From Ascidia mentula (taxonomy: Eukaryota; Chordata; Ascidiacea; Phlebobranchia; Ascidiidae): a stretch of DNA of 64,000 nucleotides. Below are positions 49,408 through 60,146 of the stretch, in pieces. Position 1 is the first letter of the stretch, and each line of letters opens with the position of its first letter. The notes below the pieces were generated by a model. It saw nothing but the letters and a program-made list of their open reading frames with translations, was not told the DNA's origin and did no database searches. The position numbers were made by a program, and so were the translations under genes. Location: the NCBI GenBank assembly GCA_947561715.1, contig OX387203.1:9858001-9922000 (forward strand), read 5' to 3'.

Positions 49408-50389
49408 ATATTTGAACGAATCGCTGCTACCATTGTAAAAGAAATTTTATAACATGAGAGTAATGGAAATGTAAATCAATACGGGCTTAACTACGTTGAT
49501 ACAAACTTCAAAATGAGTTGATTTGTGAAACTGTGGTGTTTGCATTGTATAGTATTTCTTAAACCGACCGAGTAATTGAGCTGCTTTTTCTATATATTTT
49601 GAACTGACAGTGCTATTAATTTCATTCGGATGTCGTTCTTATAGCTTGTGTAAGTTACTAACCTTTATATTTCATTGACCAACAAATAACAGAGTGGGTC
49701 TTCACGCAATTAGTAAGCTTGTATATCGTTGGTGCCGCTCTACACAATATGCATAAAACCATTAATGAAAATCCACTTTTGCTGATAATACACAATGTCC
49801 GACTAAAGGGTCAAATGCACTCCAAAGGGTCAGCTAGAGCATTTGCCCAGTCAGAATGTATATGGATGAGAGATGGACCTATCTTGAAACCACAAAAAGC
49901 TCTTCTGCGATTTATAAGTTAGTTTAACGAGAATCACGATGTCTAAAAACACATGAAACCATATTAAACCGCCTAATATCAACATTTTTCATAGTTCATT
50001 TATGCTCATTTAACGACAAAGTTGATCGTCGCACATCACTAATACTTTCCACCACGAAACTTACTTTAAAATAAACAAAAAGCAGTTTATTTTGCATCCG
50101 TTTTAACCAAATTATCAACGACCTATTGACCAACTGACAAATAACCCAAAAATCACTCCAAAACTGGCAAAAACACGCTTGAAATCGCCTTAGCAACCCA
50201 CAATGCGCCTGTGCGTGCTTATTCAACCGTAATATTGACAAATTTTCGAAACGGAAGTAGTTCCTTTACTGGCTTCTTGTCTTATGCATACATAGCTACA
50301 TTAGGTAACAGTACTTTCCAAGTTTCATACCATTGGTTGTTTGTATACACTGCGGGAATCAAAGTTGAAAAGTTTTTCCAGTTGTAAAT

Positions 50390-50560
50390 ATGTTCGATTT
50401 GAGACAAATTGCACAAAAAGGTGTAGACGAAGCTTATGCAAAAGCTGTCACAAAAAATAAAATTACAACTAATATTTTCCATCAACATTTTTCAATGTTT
50501 AGGCAACATCCGTTTCGCGATAACATACATAAGCTTGACATTGAAGCGGCAATTTTCTGA
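50390..50560 (+). CDS. Small hypothetical open frame in unit B
   Basis: It encodes 56 codons starting MFDLRQIAQKGVDEAYAKA. The unit C relative (57645-57920) starts FDLRQIVLKGVDEAFARH, where the ATG is TTG, and runs longer. The partial conservation could simply reflect recent duplication. No domain is recognised. A splice-acceptor-like TTTAG inside both copies hints that this may be exon debris of a lost gene. Confidence 0.25.
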   Translation: MFDLRQIAQKGVDEAYAKAVTKNKITTNIFHQHFSMFRQHPFRDNIHKLDIEAAIF

Positions 50561-50642
50561 TAGCAGAACCATATGAATCACCCTTCACGAGTTTTGCGAT
50601 AACAACACATTACGATATCAAGATCAAAGTTATGCTTTAAGT

Positions 50643-51339
50643 CAGCGGTGCACAACCTTTTTACTACTGCCGGCCGCAACACACACACCACTGTGTGCTA
50701 ACGGCCGCCACTGAATATACTGCTTTTTCAACGATATACCCCTGATAATTACGACAAGTTGACGTGAGCATTATTTGAAAGGAATGGAAATGATTCCATA
50801 CCTGAAAAATGTGCACTATTTATTATTTACATTTGCCAAATTACGTATATTACAATGTAATGAAATGTCGAATTATTCAATGACTACCTTGTCCTTGCAA
50901 GCTAGGTTCACGTCTCCATCACAAAATAATCCACTTCCCATTTGGGATTAAACGCCCTTTTCTCTTGTTTCAACAACCTTTTGCGTTTCAGCGACATGAC
51001 TGAGTGATTGCACTGTTTAGCTTTACGACAACTGTACATGCGTACATTACAATTCACCGATATGCTATTGATGTTTTATGACGTCACCATCCCTATTGTT
51101 GCGCTTTGTCTCGATTGCGGTGGCTGCACCAGTTACTACTCGCTACAGAGAACGAATGTGTATGACGCGGAAAAGGAAATGGGCCTAATTAAAAGCTTAA
51201 CTCTTGAGACCGCTTGAAAAACAAGTTTCATAAGCAACGACGGCCGCCAATGCATATATTTTGATATAAATGTGCACGGCCGCGAAAAATAGCGTCCGCG
51301 GCAGCATGCGGCCGTACGGCCGCAGGTTGTACACCGCTG
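50643..51339 (-). mobile_element. hAT MITE with transposase N-terminal remnant, copy 1
   Basis: Terminal repeats CAGCGGTGCACAACC and GGTTGTACACCGCTG are flanked by a perfect 8-bp duplication CTTTAAGT (50635-50642 and 51340-51347). On the minus strand 50997-50908 encodes MSLKRKRLLKQEKRAF, then NPKWEVDYF, the start of hAT transposases of the BED/GTF2IRD2-like type; the rest is deleted. The matching site in unit C (near 57890) is empty. Confidence 0.9.
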
Positions 51340-51614
51340 CTTTAAGTGATAGTTTCTGGTGTTACTTCGTCATCCAAAACTTTCATTCACAAATTTTAAA
51401 CATTAAAGCAATAATGTTCTCTTAAGAATATCTTGGAGTTTGTTACGCCAACTCAGCATTACCAAAAGCATTTGTTCTGTACAAGTATCACATACATATA
51501 ATTATGAAGGTGATGTGAAACATCATGGGCTGTAGAATAGATTATTATACTAAAGCATTGAAACAAGAGTATCTCTTTTCACTGAGTGAATATATCACGA
51601 AATTCTAAGAGTTT

Positions 51615-52480
51615 TTATTTATAATCCTCGTGATGATGAATCGGGTTTAAATCACAAGGATCTCCACACAAGAGAACGCTCATTCGTTTCGCAAATTCAT
51701 CGTCCAAACCATCAAAACCCCTCACCAAGGCATCACGTAGAATCTTGTCGTCGTTTCCAGGCCCTGCCATGTCTACAATTTCGTTCATATCCAGTTTTCC
51801 CCTCGGTGGTTTGATGGGGAGAATAAAAAACTAAAACAAACGAACAATCGTGAGAATTTAGCCAGAGATGCCGACTATTTTCAGCTTTAAGAAACTGACT
51901 TTTTGCCAGTGGATTCAATTCTATACTATCCATGATTCGTCTGGGGTATCACGGTTACGTTAGTTACAAACAACGTTAGTTTTTGTGCCACTTCTGTTTT
52001 TTCGAAAACAGAAGAGCAGCGCACTAAGTCGTTTGTCTTAGAACTAGGCCCCATGTACATTGATATACATGGTCCTCTTAGAGAGGTTTTTGTTCATTTT
52101 CTCGAGGATGACTTACTTTTTTTGTTTGAAACCATCAAGCTTAATAAATACCAGGGTTGTTAGCAACAAATTATGCTTTTGGTAATATTACAAAACACAA
52201 TGCCCACCAGAGCACACGAATCTCTTATTTTTTTCGCCTCCATCGAAATGGAATCTTGCGATTTTCCATCAGTGATGAGAAGAAGGATATCTCTTGCCTC
52301 CACTCTAATTCCCTCTGTTTTTCAATAAAACATCCGCCGTGTAGTTCAGTGCGTTGCCAGTATTCGTTCCTGAGGTAAGTTAAACATTTTTAATAATTCT
52401 TTGTTCAACAAAGAAACTGTGTCCGTGCGCAATGATTCAGCAACGATATCTTTGTTGTCACTGTGCATAGGAGACATAAA
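51615..52480 (-). pseudogene. von Willebrand factor A-domain gene, broken copy B
   Basis: Minus strand. The 3' exon (51801-51615) encodes KLDMNEIVDMAGPGND, FDGLDDEFAKRM and LLCGDPCDL, the last helices of a vWA domain and a Cys-containing tail. An upstream exon (52369-52117, donor GTAAGT) has GTNTGNALNY, a vWA hallmark, followed by a region homologous to VLLITYGKSQDS in unit C. The farther upstream segment (to about 52480) reads TVSLLNKELLKMFNLPQ, the preceding vWA helix. This copy carries an in-frame TAG and indels near 52290 and 52175, and both copies share a one-base offset before GTNTG. It is probably a pseudogene. The first vWA strand and metal-site DxSxS are not found. Confidence 0.6.
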
Positions 52481-52920
52481 ATCAGTGATGAAAATCCAAT
52501 TTTGCTGATTTTTTAAACCAAATAATGTCCAACTAAGGGGTCAAATGCATTTGTCCAGCAAACAACTTGTCACAATGTAAGAATAAATAAGAAATAAACC
52601 GTTCATAAAATCACAAATAAATTTTCCACAATAACTTTTCAGATTAATTTTTTGGTTTAATTTTTTATGAAATCAGGTAGATGTATTTACACAATTTACA
52701 CATTCATCGACTATTATTAAATGTTTGATCTTTTCGAAAACCGGTCGTTTCAAAAACAGTTTCAAGAAGATACGTTTTTTGCAACACCGTGATGAGAATT
52801 GAACCGAAGTTATGTCGCTGTGTCACAGTACTTTACTGCCCACTAGCGGATGCTAGTTTTAATAAATATATCCGCATATTTCGTCAAAGATCTTGCAGAG
52901 TAAAAAATAGTCGATTTGCA

Positions 52921-52974
52921 TTCGGGAAGTAAATTGATGGCGTTGAGGGCCTTGAAAGCACTAAAACCATGGGA
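52921..52974 (+). pseudogene. 3' fragment of TRPA1 last exon (copy C)
   Basis: The last 17 or so codons of exon 26 (SGSKLMALRALKALKP) are present without a splice acceptor. The stop TGA has become TGG. It cannot contribute to a channel transcript. Confidence 0.8.
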
Positions 52975-53722
52975 CATTTGTAATGATATTGGGGTCTAAA
53001 TTTTGTACAGACTTCTTTGCACTAAATTCATTTCGTGTTGTGTAAAACATGTGTTTTACAGTTTTGCCTAAATATCGTCTGTTTTCTGTCATAAATTGTG
53101 ATAATTAACTCGATTTATTCGTGACCTTATCTCATCCCTAAAACCACCTCAAATTCTCCCACTTTGTGGTAATTTTCCAAAATATGTATTGTGCCAGTTT
53201 CAAAGGACCATTTTTCTGTATTGACCGCCAAATACTTTGTGTTCCATGATTGGACGTACGTCACTTATTGTCAACTATTATTGAAATGTGTTGTATTTCA
53301 CTGTAACCACTCTTTCTCTAATTCAACACCCTTTCTTTGTTCGGTGCCTTCATTTCTTTACCTATCTCAGTTAATCTGACAATGTCTATTTTATGCCATC
53401 TTTAAGCAGCTACAAATGCAAAGAAATAACCTTCGAACCAAGAATAGCGATTTTACTTGTGATTAATTGACGATGTTTCTTGTCACCAATAAATGTTGTT
53501 TTTGTGACACTATCTTTTCGGCTGGAATAGCGCCTTTATAATAATTCACTTATTATAATTTTGGTCTATCCCTATCCAGGAAAATTTAATTGGGATGACA
53601 ATATTGAACACTTAACATCTTTCAACGCAAGAAGTGCTTTTCGCTTAGCAAGGCAGGATCGCAGGTTCTTTGTATTTTGCGATCTCGACTCTCGTAGTTC
53701 GTTTACAAGGTTCACTGGCATT

Positions 53723-54474
53723 TCAAAAGCATTGAAGCCGTGTGCATAGAAGCGAAACCTCTTTAAAGTGCACTGTTCCGAATCATTTCATTTTTGAATG
53801 TTCTGTTTTTACTTAGTTTAGGTTTGATGTAACTGGGCATAAATTCGAGGAAACCGCTTTGGCTGTTTACCTGCAAAAATCCAAAAATGCCCCTAAACAT
53901 ATATGTTTCCAATAGAAGCGATTCTAGGACTAGCCTAGGTTATTGTGAAATGGTCCAAGACGCACTATCGTATGAATATATATATTTTGGGCAAATGCCC
54001 CCGGGGTACATAAGTTGAAAAATTTTTTTACAGCAGTACGTATTGCATGCGAATTTTCAGAGCAGAGACAGACAATATTCGATCACAGATGGCACAACCT
54101 GTATGACAAGATACTTAAAAGGTTGCGGACATTTCAATTCACTATTTTTCGATGAAACAAAAAAGCGAATGAGTAAACTTAGGGGACACCCCGGGGGCAT
54201 TTGCCCTAAATATTTTTATTCATTCATTAAATGCGTTTTGGACCATTTTGCAATAACCTAGCCCAGTCTTAGAATCAATTCTATTGCAAACATACATGTT
54301 TTGGAGCATTTTTAAATTTTAGCAGGCAAGCAGCCGAAGCGCTTTCCTCGAATTTATGTCCATGTTCCATGAACCTAAACATGAGAAAAACAGAACACTT
54401 CAGAACGAAATGATTCGGAACAGTGAACTTTAAAGAGGTTTAGCTTGTATGCACGCGGCTGCAAATAGTTTTGA
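53723..54474. repeat. Large fold-back upstream of collectin C
   Basis: Unit C counterpart of 37500-38264, with both arms present and the same spacer. Confidence 0.75.
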
Positions 54475-54756
54475 CACGTCTGCAGTAGGCAAGAAATAAA
54501 TTTCTCGCAGCAAGATATAACGATGCCGAACTGTAGACGAAATATATTTATCAGAAGCAAAATAACGACAAAAAGCACTTACTTGAAGAAGTGATTAAAG
54601 AATAGCGTAAAGGCATTATGACGTAACGATAAAAAAACTTACAAACAAGATTTATTTGTGGTTTGTGTCGGTTTGAATCCAGCCACTCTTTGATTAACTG
54701 AAGAAATATTGTTAAAGGAACTTGATAAGATTTTTTTGTCGCAATATCGGTAAAAC

Positions 54757-56942
54757 ATGTCGAAAATTTTCGGGATTCTGATAATCGCAATCTTTCTACA
54801 AGCAGCATCATCTCAAAGTCACAACTCTGCGCGAATCTGCCGCATTCCAACAGTTTGTGACGAACCTTACTCTACTGAATGGAGGGAGGTTAGTCTTGAT
54901 GGAATGAAAGGCGATAAAGGATTGCCAGGAAAGAGGGTAAGAAAATGGTTTCAACAACGAAAAAACCTCCTTGAAAAATTTCGTTGTATTTCGCAGTATG
55001 TCAAGAGAAAAAACGTGTGTTTACACAAAAACGAATGTGATATCGAATAACTTTTTAAATCGTTTTTGGAGCAAACCAACATTCTTTTATCGTTTAGGGA
55101 CCAATGGGACCCATGGGAGCTAACGGAGCCTTGGGGCCAATGGTGAGTTTGAACCAAAGTTGACTTAATCTTTTCAAAACGCAAGTACAAAAATTATCTG
55201 TTCATTCTCGTCCCGAGCACGTCTGAGTTAAAAAACGTTCCTTTTGCAACCACCAAAAGCAGAAGCGCACATCCACAATAACAAGGAACAGACCGTGGTT
55301 TGTTACACAAACGGATTACGTTAGCAGCGTCAGCATTGTAAACGGTTTTGTGCATTCGTTACCTAGTGTCGCGCCAAATACGGAAGTGTGCGCTATATTT
55401 AGTTACCGCTGTCGGAATAACGGCCACATGCGATCCCATATCGCCAAGCAACAGCGTTTCACAAATATGGGCAACACTACCTTGGACATACAAATTTTAT
55501 ATCGTCTCTAAGCTAATGCAGAAGTATTACCCCCTCATCGGAAGCTTGAGCTTGATTTTTCAGGTCTTTTTTTTGGCTGCAATGCCTTGGCTGCGAAGCC
55601 TGTGAACCTTATGGTCGTCTCTAAGAGCAATTTTTTAGGACATTCTTACAATTTTCGTTCATAGAGCGTTAGAGTATGTCATATGCATTTAGGGTCCACC
55701 GGGGCAGAATGGTCGCAAAGGGAATAAAGGAGATTCGGTTTCAAGATCAACCATCGCAAAACTTGAACGTGAGAAATCTTGACGTGAAAACTTGGTTGAA
55801 ATCAAACCTTTTTTTGTTTTATTCAGGTCGTATAAGAAACCTGGAGTTCGGTAAGTCGCAAACAATGTAAATTGTACCTAAGCAGTTGCATGTTGAAAAT
55901 TTTACCGTCATTTCTGGGCAAAAATTGCATAAAAAAACGTTTGGCAGCATGTATATTAAAACCTAAAATTAAGGACCACATGCGTTTAAATAATAATACA
56001 AACACAATTTTTTTGTTACACAATTATTGCATGTGGGAAGAAAAACTTTTAAATGTTTCATCGAAAAATTCTCAAGCTCGATAAACAAAGGCAAAAAAAT
56101 AAACAAAATTTCACAGATGATGGAAGTTTTACTGCAACAAACGGATATCGCTACAAACTCGTATTTCACGCCCCTGGCTACAGACATGGGAAATTGAAAT
56201 GCTTGAATATGGGTGGACGGGTTGCTTTCGTTGGAATAAGAAATGAGACTGTCTACAGGTTTATTTTTGTGAATTGACGTAAAAATTCATTGAACTGCAT
56301 GCAGACGGTAGTGAACAATGTTTCGACCTATTTTATACATCTCGTCAGTGCAACTGGTGACTGTGCAGCTTGTAAACTAGCCACGGACAAATTCTTACAC
56401 TTTGTGGTGGTGTACGATCCATTCTTATAACTACGTGGTTAGTAACAGAGACGAACTATGTGGAGGACACAATGGCTAAACTAAACTATATTTTGCAAGC
56501 AATAATGCTAAAGGATCGGGTGTCACCCAAATCATATAAACAAACATTAAATTTCAATAAACAGTAAGTCTTATATAATTAGCGACTCGATATTAAAATA
56601 AAAGGCGATATTTTCCGCATTAAATAAATTTGCTATTAAAAACCTAAAAAAATATAACTCTTAAAAAGGAAATAAAAATAACTCATCGTTCATTTTAGGA
56701 GTGTGATTGCCCACTACGGGAGTCAACTTGACTATACGGCCATTGGTCTGACTGACATCATAACTGAAGGAAGTTTTGTGTGGGAGGATGGGGTTGCAGT
56801 TAGTCAAGGATGGACAAACTGGTATAGAGGTGAACCGAACAGTCAAGGAATTGAAGATTGTGTTATTCTGGATGATAACGCTTGGCATGATTTCAGTTGT
56901 TCACATATTAATAAGAGTCTTTGCGAAATTGCACCGGCGTAA
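54757..56942 (+). CDS. Collectin (mannose-binding-lectin-like), full-length copy C
   Basis: Six exons (54757-54936, 55098-55142, 55693-55768, 55827-55850, 56117-56258, 56699-56942) agree in phase and give 236 codons, near the size of vertebrate MBL. Signal peptide ([17 protein letters not shown]), then an N-terminal Cys segment (ICRIPTVCDE) that in collectins links subunits. Collagen Gly-X-Y follows over three exons ([41 protein letters not shown]), then a neck (KLERRIRNLE). The C-type lectin domain has [55 protein letters not shown] and LCEIAPA. This lines up directly with vertebrate MBL (ITDEVTEGQF, EPNDHGSGEDC, LWNDISC, AVCEFPA). EPN predicts mannose-type binding. WHD for WND replaces one Ca ligand and is shared by all copies. 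Role: secreted pattern recognition, possibly with lectin-pathway proteases. This is the best candidate for a functional gene of the three. Confidence 0.9.
55525..55611 (+). mobile_element. SINE copy in collectin C
   Basis: Flanked by TCGTCTCTAAG on the left (about 55509) and right (about 55614), with the body GAGCTTGATTTTTCAGGTC...GCTGCGAAGCCTGTGAA. It has an internal deletion relative to unit B. It lies in the intron before the third coding exon. Confidence 0.6.
56295..56355 (-). ncRNA. Hammerhead-type motif in collectin C intron
   Basis: Minus strand: GTTGCA, CTGACGA, a weak stem II ending GGTC, GAAAC, then CCGTC and TGCATGCAG, whose TGCA pairs with the left flank. The second, distal half seen in units A and B is deleted here. 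Confidence 0.45.
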
Positions 56943-57439
56943 ATATTTTTGACTTATCAACGCTACTATAACAAAAGAAATTTTCTAACATTACAGAACA
57001 ATTGAATTGTAAAAAAACATGAAAATGATCTCATTTGTGCGATGGTGTCATGTAATTTTGAACAATTACAGTTTCTTTTAAAGTGAAATTAAAAACAGCC
57101 GTTTGCTCCTGCCTTGTATAGTATTTCCTATACCGACCGAGTAATTTCGCTGCATTTCCTATATGTTGAACTGAATGTGTCATTAATTTCATTGGGGTGT
57201 CGTTCTTATAGCTTGTGTAAGTTACTAACCTTTATATTTCATTGGCCAATACAAAACAGAGTTGGTCTTCACGCAATTATTAAGCTTCTATATCGTTGCT
57301 GGCACTGTGTATAGGCTATTGCTGAAAACATGCTTAAAATTGCCTAAGTAACTCGCAATGCACCAGTTAAACCGTAAGATTGAAGTTTCTTGACTGACTT
57401 CCTGTCTTATGAATATACGCGTATAAATTTCAAGTCAGT

Positions 57440-57500
57440 TAGAATCTTTGAGGTCATTACGGACCCCCGAGAAGTCGTTGCGGACCCCGGTTTGGAAACC
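57440..57500. mobile_element. hAT-like terminal fragment
   Basis: The minus strand begins CAGGGGTTTCCAAACCGGGG, then TCCGCA and GGGGGTCCGTAATG, as in hAT MITE ends. Only one end is found. Confidence 0.4.
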
Positions 57501-57644
57501 CCTGAGTTAGATTTTTGTAATAATCAATAATAGTATAATAACTTGTTACCAGGCATAGACATTGGATAACAGTACTTTCCAAGTTTCACACCGTTGGTTG
57601 TTTGTATATACTGCGAGAAACAAAGTTGAAAAGCTTTACCAGTT

Positions 57645-57920
57645 GTGAATTTGTTCGATTTGAGACAAATTGTACTAAAAGGTGTAGACGAAGCTTTTGC
57701 AAGACATAAAATTAAAATTAATATTTTCCATCTACATTTTTTAATATTTAGGCAACACCCGCCTAAAGCTTTTGCAAGACATAAAAAAATGAAGCGTCAA
57801 TTTTCTGATAGCAGCACCCGCATCCTAGATGAATCACTCTGCACGGATTTTGCGATAAAATACACATTACGATATCCAGATCAAACTTATGCTTTTAAGT
57901 CATCCAAAACTTTCACTTAA
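57645..57920 (+). pseudogene. Unit C relative of the 50390 open frame
   Basis: An open frame of 91 codons from an ATG three codons upstream of the unit B start, with an internal repeat (AAGCTTTTGCAAGACATAAAA at about 57690 and 57768). The product is unrecognised (FSDSSTRILDESLCTDFAI in the C-terminal half). Differences from unit B include length changes, arguing against strong coding constraint. Confidence 0.25.
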
Positions 57921-57943
57921 ATTTTAAACTTTAAAGCAATAAT

Positions 57944-58488
57944 CACAGATTACCTCATAATTTTGAGTATAAAAAGACTGCCCCATATTGCTTTAACATT
58001 GTCATGTTTACAAAACCTGATCATGTGGACAAACCTACATCGGACAAACATGTCGAAACTTGTACACGCGCATCGCCGAATACAAGCAATACAAAATCGG
58101 AAGTGTGCAAACACCTACTTGACCCCCCGACTACCTTGCGTTGGCGAGGTATCGTCTCCTGCTAATGGAGTCGTTGTCCATACAACAGCAACAACCACAA
58201 CTTAATGTGGACGGCACTTTTGCACCATTATTTCTATTTAGTGTTTACTTTGTATTTTTTGCGTTTTGCGTCGCTTACTGCGCATTTTCCGCCACTAGTG
58301 GTGTGCGGCCGATAACAAAATGACGTCACCAAGCGCGAGCCTTATCTGTGACATCGGTCAGGTAAGCTCGTTATAATGATGGAGCTACACCAACCGCGTC
58401 ATTCTAACTGATGATGGCATAAGTTTTTGCCGAAACGTTTTCAAAAATTGACAATGTTAATAACAATATGACCCAGTCTCTTTATACT
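57944..58488 (+). mobile_element. Penelope-like element, 5'-truncated, unit C only
   Basis: Flanked by AAAGCAATAAT on both sides (an 11-bp duplication; the unit B site near 51398 has a single copy). Near 58040 it encodes TYIGQTCRNLYTRIAEYK, part of a GIY-YIG nuclease. GAGTATAAAAAGACTG at the left and CAGTCTCTTTATACTC at the right are inverted. A CTGATGA, GGCA...TGCC stem, GAAACGTT motif is at 58408-58438. Penelope-like elements are known to combine a GIY-YIG nuclease with hammerhead-like terminal repeats. Confidence 0.7.
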
Positions 58489-58878
58489 CAAAAAGCAATA
58501 ATGTTCTCTTACAAATATCATGGCGTTTGCATCACCGTAAAGAGTTTATTACGCCAACTCATTACCAAAACAATTTGTTCTGTACAAGTATCACATACAT
58601 ATACATCTGGGTTGGATGATTAAGTAGCAATCTTGGCCAGTCCTGGGTATCACTTTTTGACATGTATATGAAGGTTATGTGAAACTATATGGGCTGTAGA
58701 ATAGATAATTATATATAATAAATATATCACAAAATTCTGAGAGTTTTTATTCATAATCCTCGTGATGATGAGTCGGGTTTAAATCACAAGGATCTCCACA
58801 CAAGAGAACGCTCATTCGTTTCGCAAATTCTTCGTCCAAGGCATCGAAACCCCTTACCAAGGCATCACGTAGGATCTT

Positions 58879-59424
58879 GAAAACTGAAAATAGGCTTTGA
58901 CCACCAGGTATCATAATGAATTATGAATCTGACGCTCTTCTGGTGGAGAACAACAAATATACACCTTTTGTTTAAAAAAGATTGTATTTTCTGACGTTTC
59001 GCCTGTACGTACGACTAGGCTTCTTCAGAGAATAAAACAAACACAGTAGCGAAGCGAACCCACAGGGCAAAGAAATTGAGCGACGAAAAACAAAAGGGCG
59101 TAATTCAATGGACAACATCGATCATGGGTCAAACGGCCATACATGGGAAACAATACTCACGAATTGTTACGGGCGAAATTGCGGAACACGGGCGAAAGTA
59201 CTTTTCCATCGTTCCGATTTAAAACATTCGGTAGCGAATTAATATAATCATTTTCCACAACCAACCGTTTTGCCAAAATTGTTTCTTGTTTTAATACTTT
59301 TGCTTCCTTCCAATTGATACGGTGGTCGGTGTCAAGCATGTGGGCACATAGGGCAGATTTATTGGGTTCCATATTGCGTATGGCTGCCTTGTGTTCTTTA
59401 ATACGGGACGTTAAATTGCGCTTT
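58879..59424 (-). mobile_element. Penelope-like element 3' end inserted in vWA gene copy C
   Basis: The minus strand encodes RNLTSRIKEHKAAIRN, LCAHMLDTDHRINW and LPNVLNRNDG, the C-terminal part of a Penelope-type GIY-YIG endonuclease, ending near 59157. Downstream (minus) is CTGAAGA, an AGCCT...AGGC stem, GAAACGTC, then CTCCACCAGAAGAG: the same terminal module as the hairpins at 19263 and 25047. It is 5'-truncated; the left join uses a run of A. Confidence 0.75.
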
Positions 59425-59488
59425 TTTTGCTTGAAACCAACAAGCTTGATAAATATCAGGGTTGTTAGCAACAAATTATGCTTTTGGG

Positions 59489-60146
59489 CAGGGGTGCACA
59501 ACGTTTTTACTATTGCCGGCCGCAACACACACACTACTGTGTGCTAACGGCCGCCACTGAATATACTGCTTTTTCAACGATATACCCCTGATAATTACGA
59601 CAAGTTGACGTGAGCAATTTAAGAAAGGAATGGAAATGATTCCATACCTGAAAAATGTGCACTATTTATTATTTACATTTGCCAAATTATGTATATTACA
59701 ATGTAATGAAATGTCGAATTATTCAATGACTGCCTTGTTCTTGCACGCTAGGTTCACGTCTCCATCATAAAATAATCCACTTCCCATTTGGGATTAAACG
59801 CCCTTTTCTCTTGTTTTAACAACCTTTTACGTTTCAGCGACATGACTGAGCGATTCCACTGTTTAGCTTTTCAACAACTGTACATGCGTACATAACAATT
59901 CACCGATACACTATTGATGTTTTATGACGTCACCATCCATATTGTTGCGCTTTGTCTCGGTTGCGGTGGCTGCACCAGTTACTACTCGCTACAGCGAACG
60001 AATGTGTATGACGCGGAAATGGAAATGGGCCTAATTAAAAGCTTAACTCTTGAGACCGCTAGAAAAACAAGTTTCGGAAGCAACGACGGCCGCCAAAGCT
60101 TATATTTTTTATGTAAATGTGCACGGCCGCAGGTTGTGCACCGCTG
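59489..60146 (-). mobile_element. hAT MITE with transposase N-terminal remnant, copy 2
   Basis: Ends are CAGGGGTGCACAACG and GGTTGTGCACCGCTG, flanked by a perfect 8-bp CTTTTGGG (59481-59488 and 60147-60154). It is collinear with 50643-51339, including the transposase start on the minus strand (59843-59754). The unit B site at about 52171 is empty with one target copy, and this insertion interrupts a vWA exon. Confidence 0.9.

Larger units (their letters stand above)
44598..52920 (+). repeat. Tandem segmental duplication, unit B
   Basis: It contains a full TRPA1 last-exon copy, the fold-back, collectin B, a small open frame, a hAT MITE, an antisense vWA gene remnant and a tail (52670-52920). 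The A/B junction lies between ATCATGCAAAGATTTTTC and ATGAGTGATA near 44598. The B/C junction near 52920 jumps straight into the middle of the TRPA1 exon, so the two junctions have different breakpoints. Confidence 0.85.
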
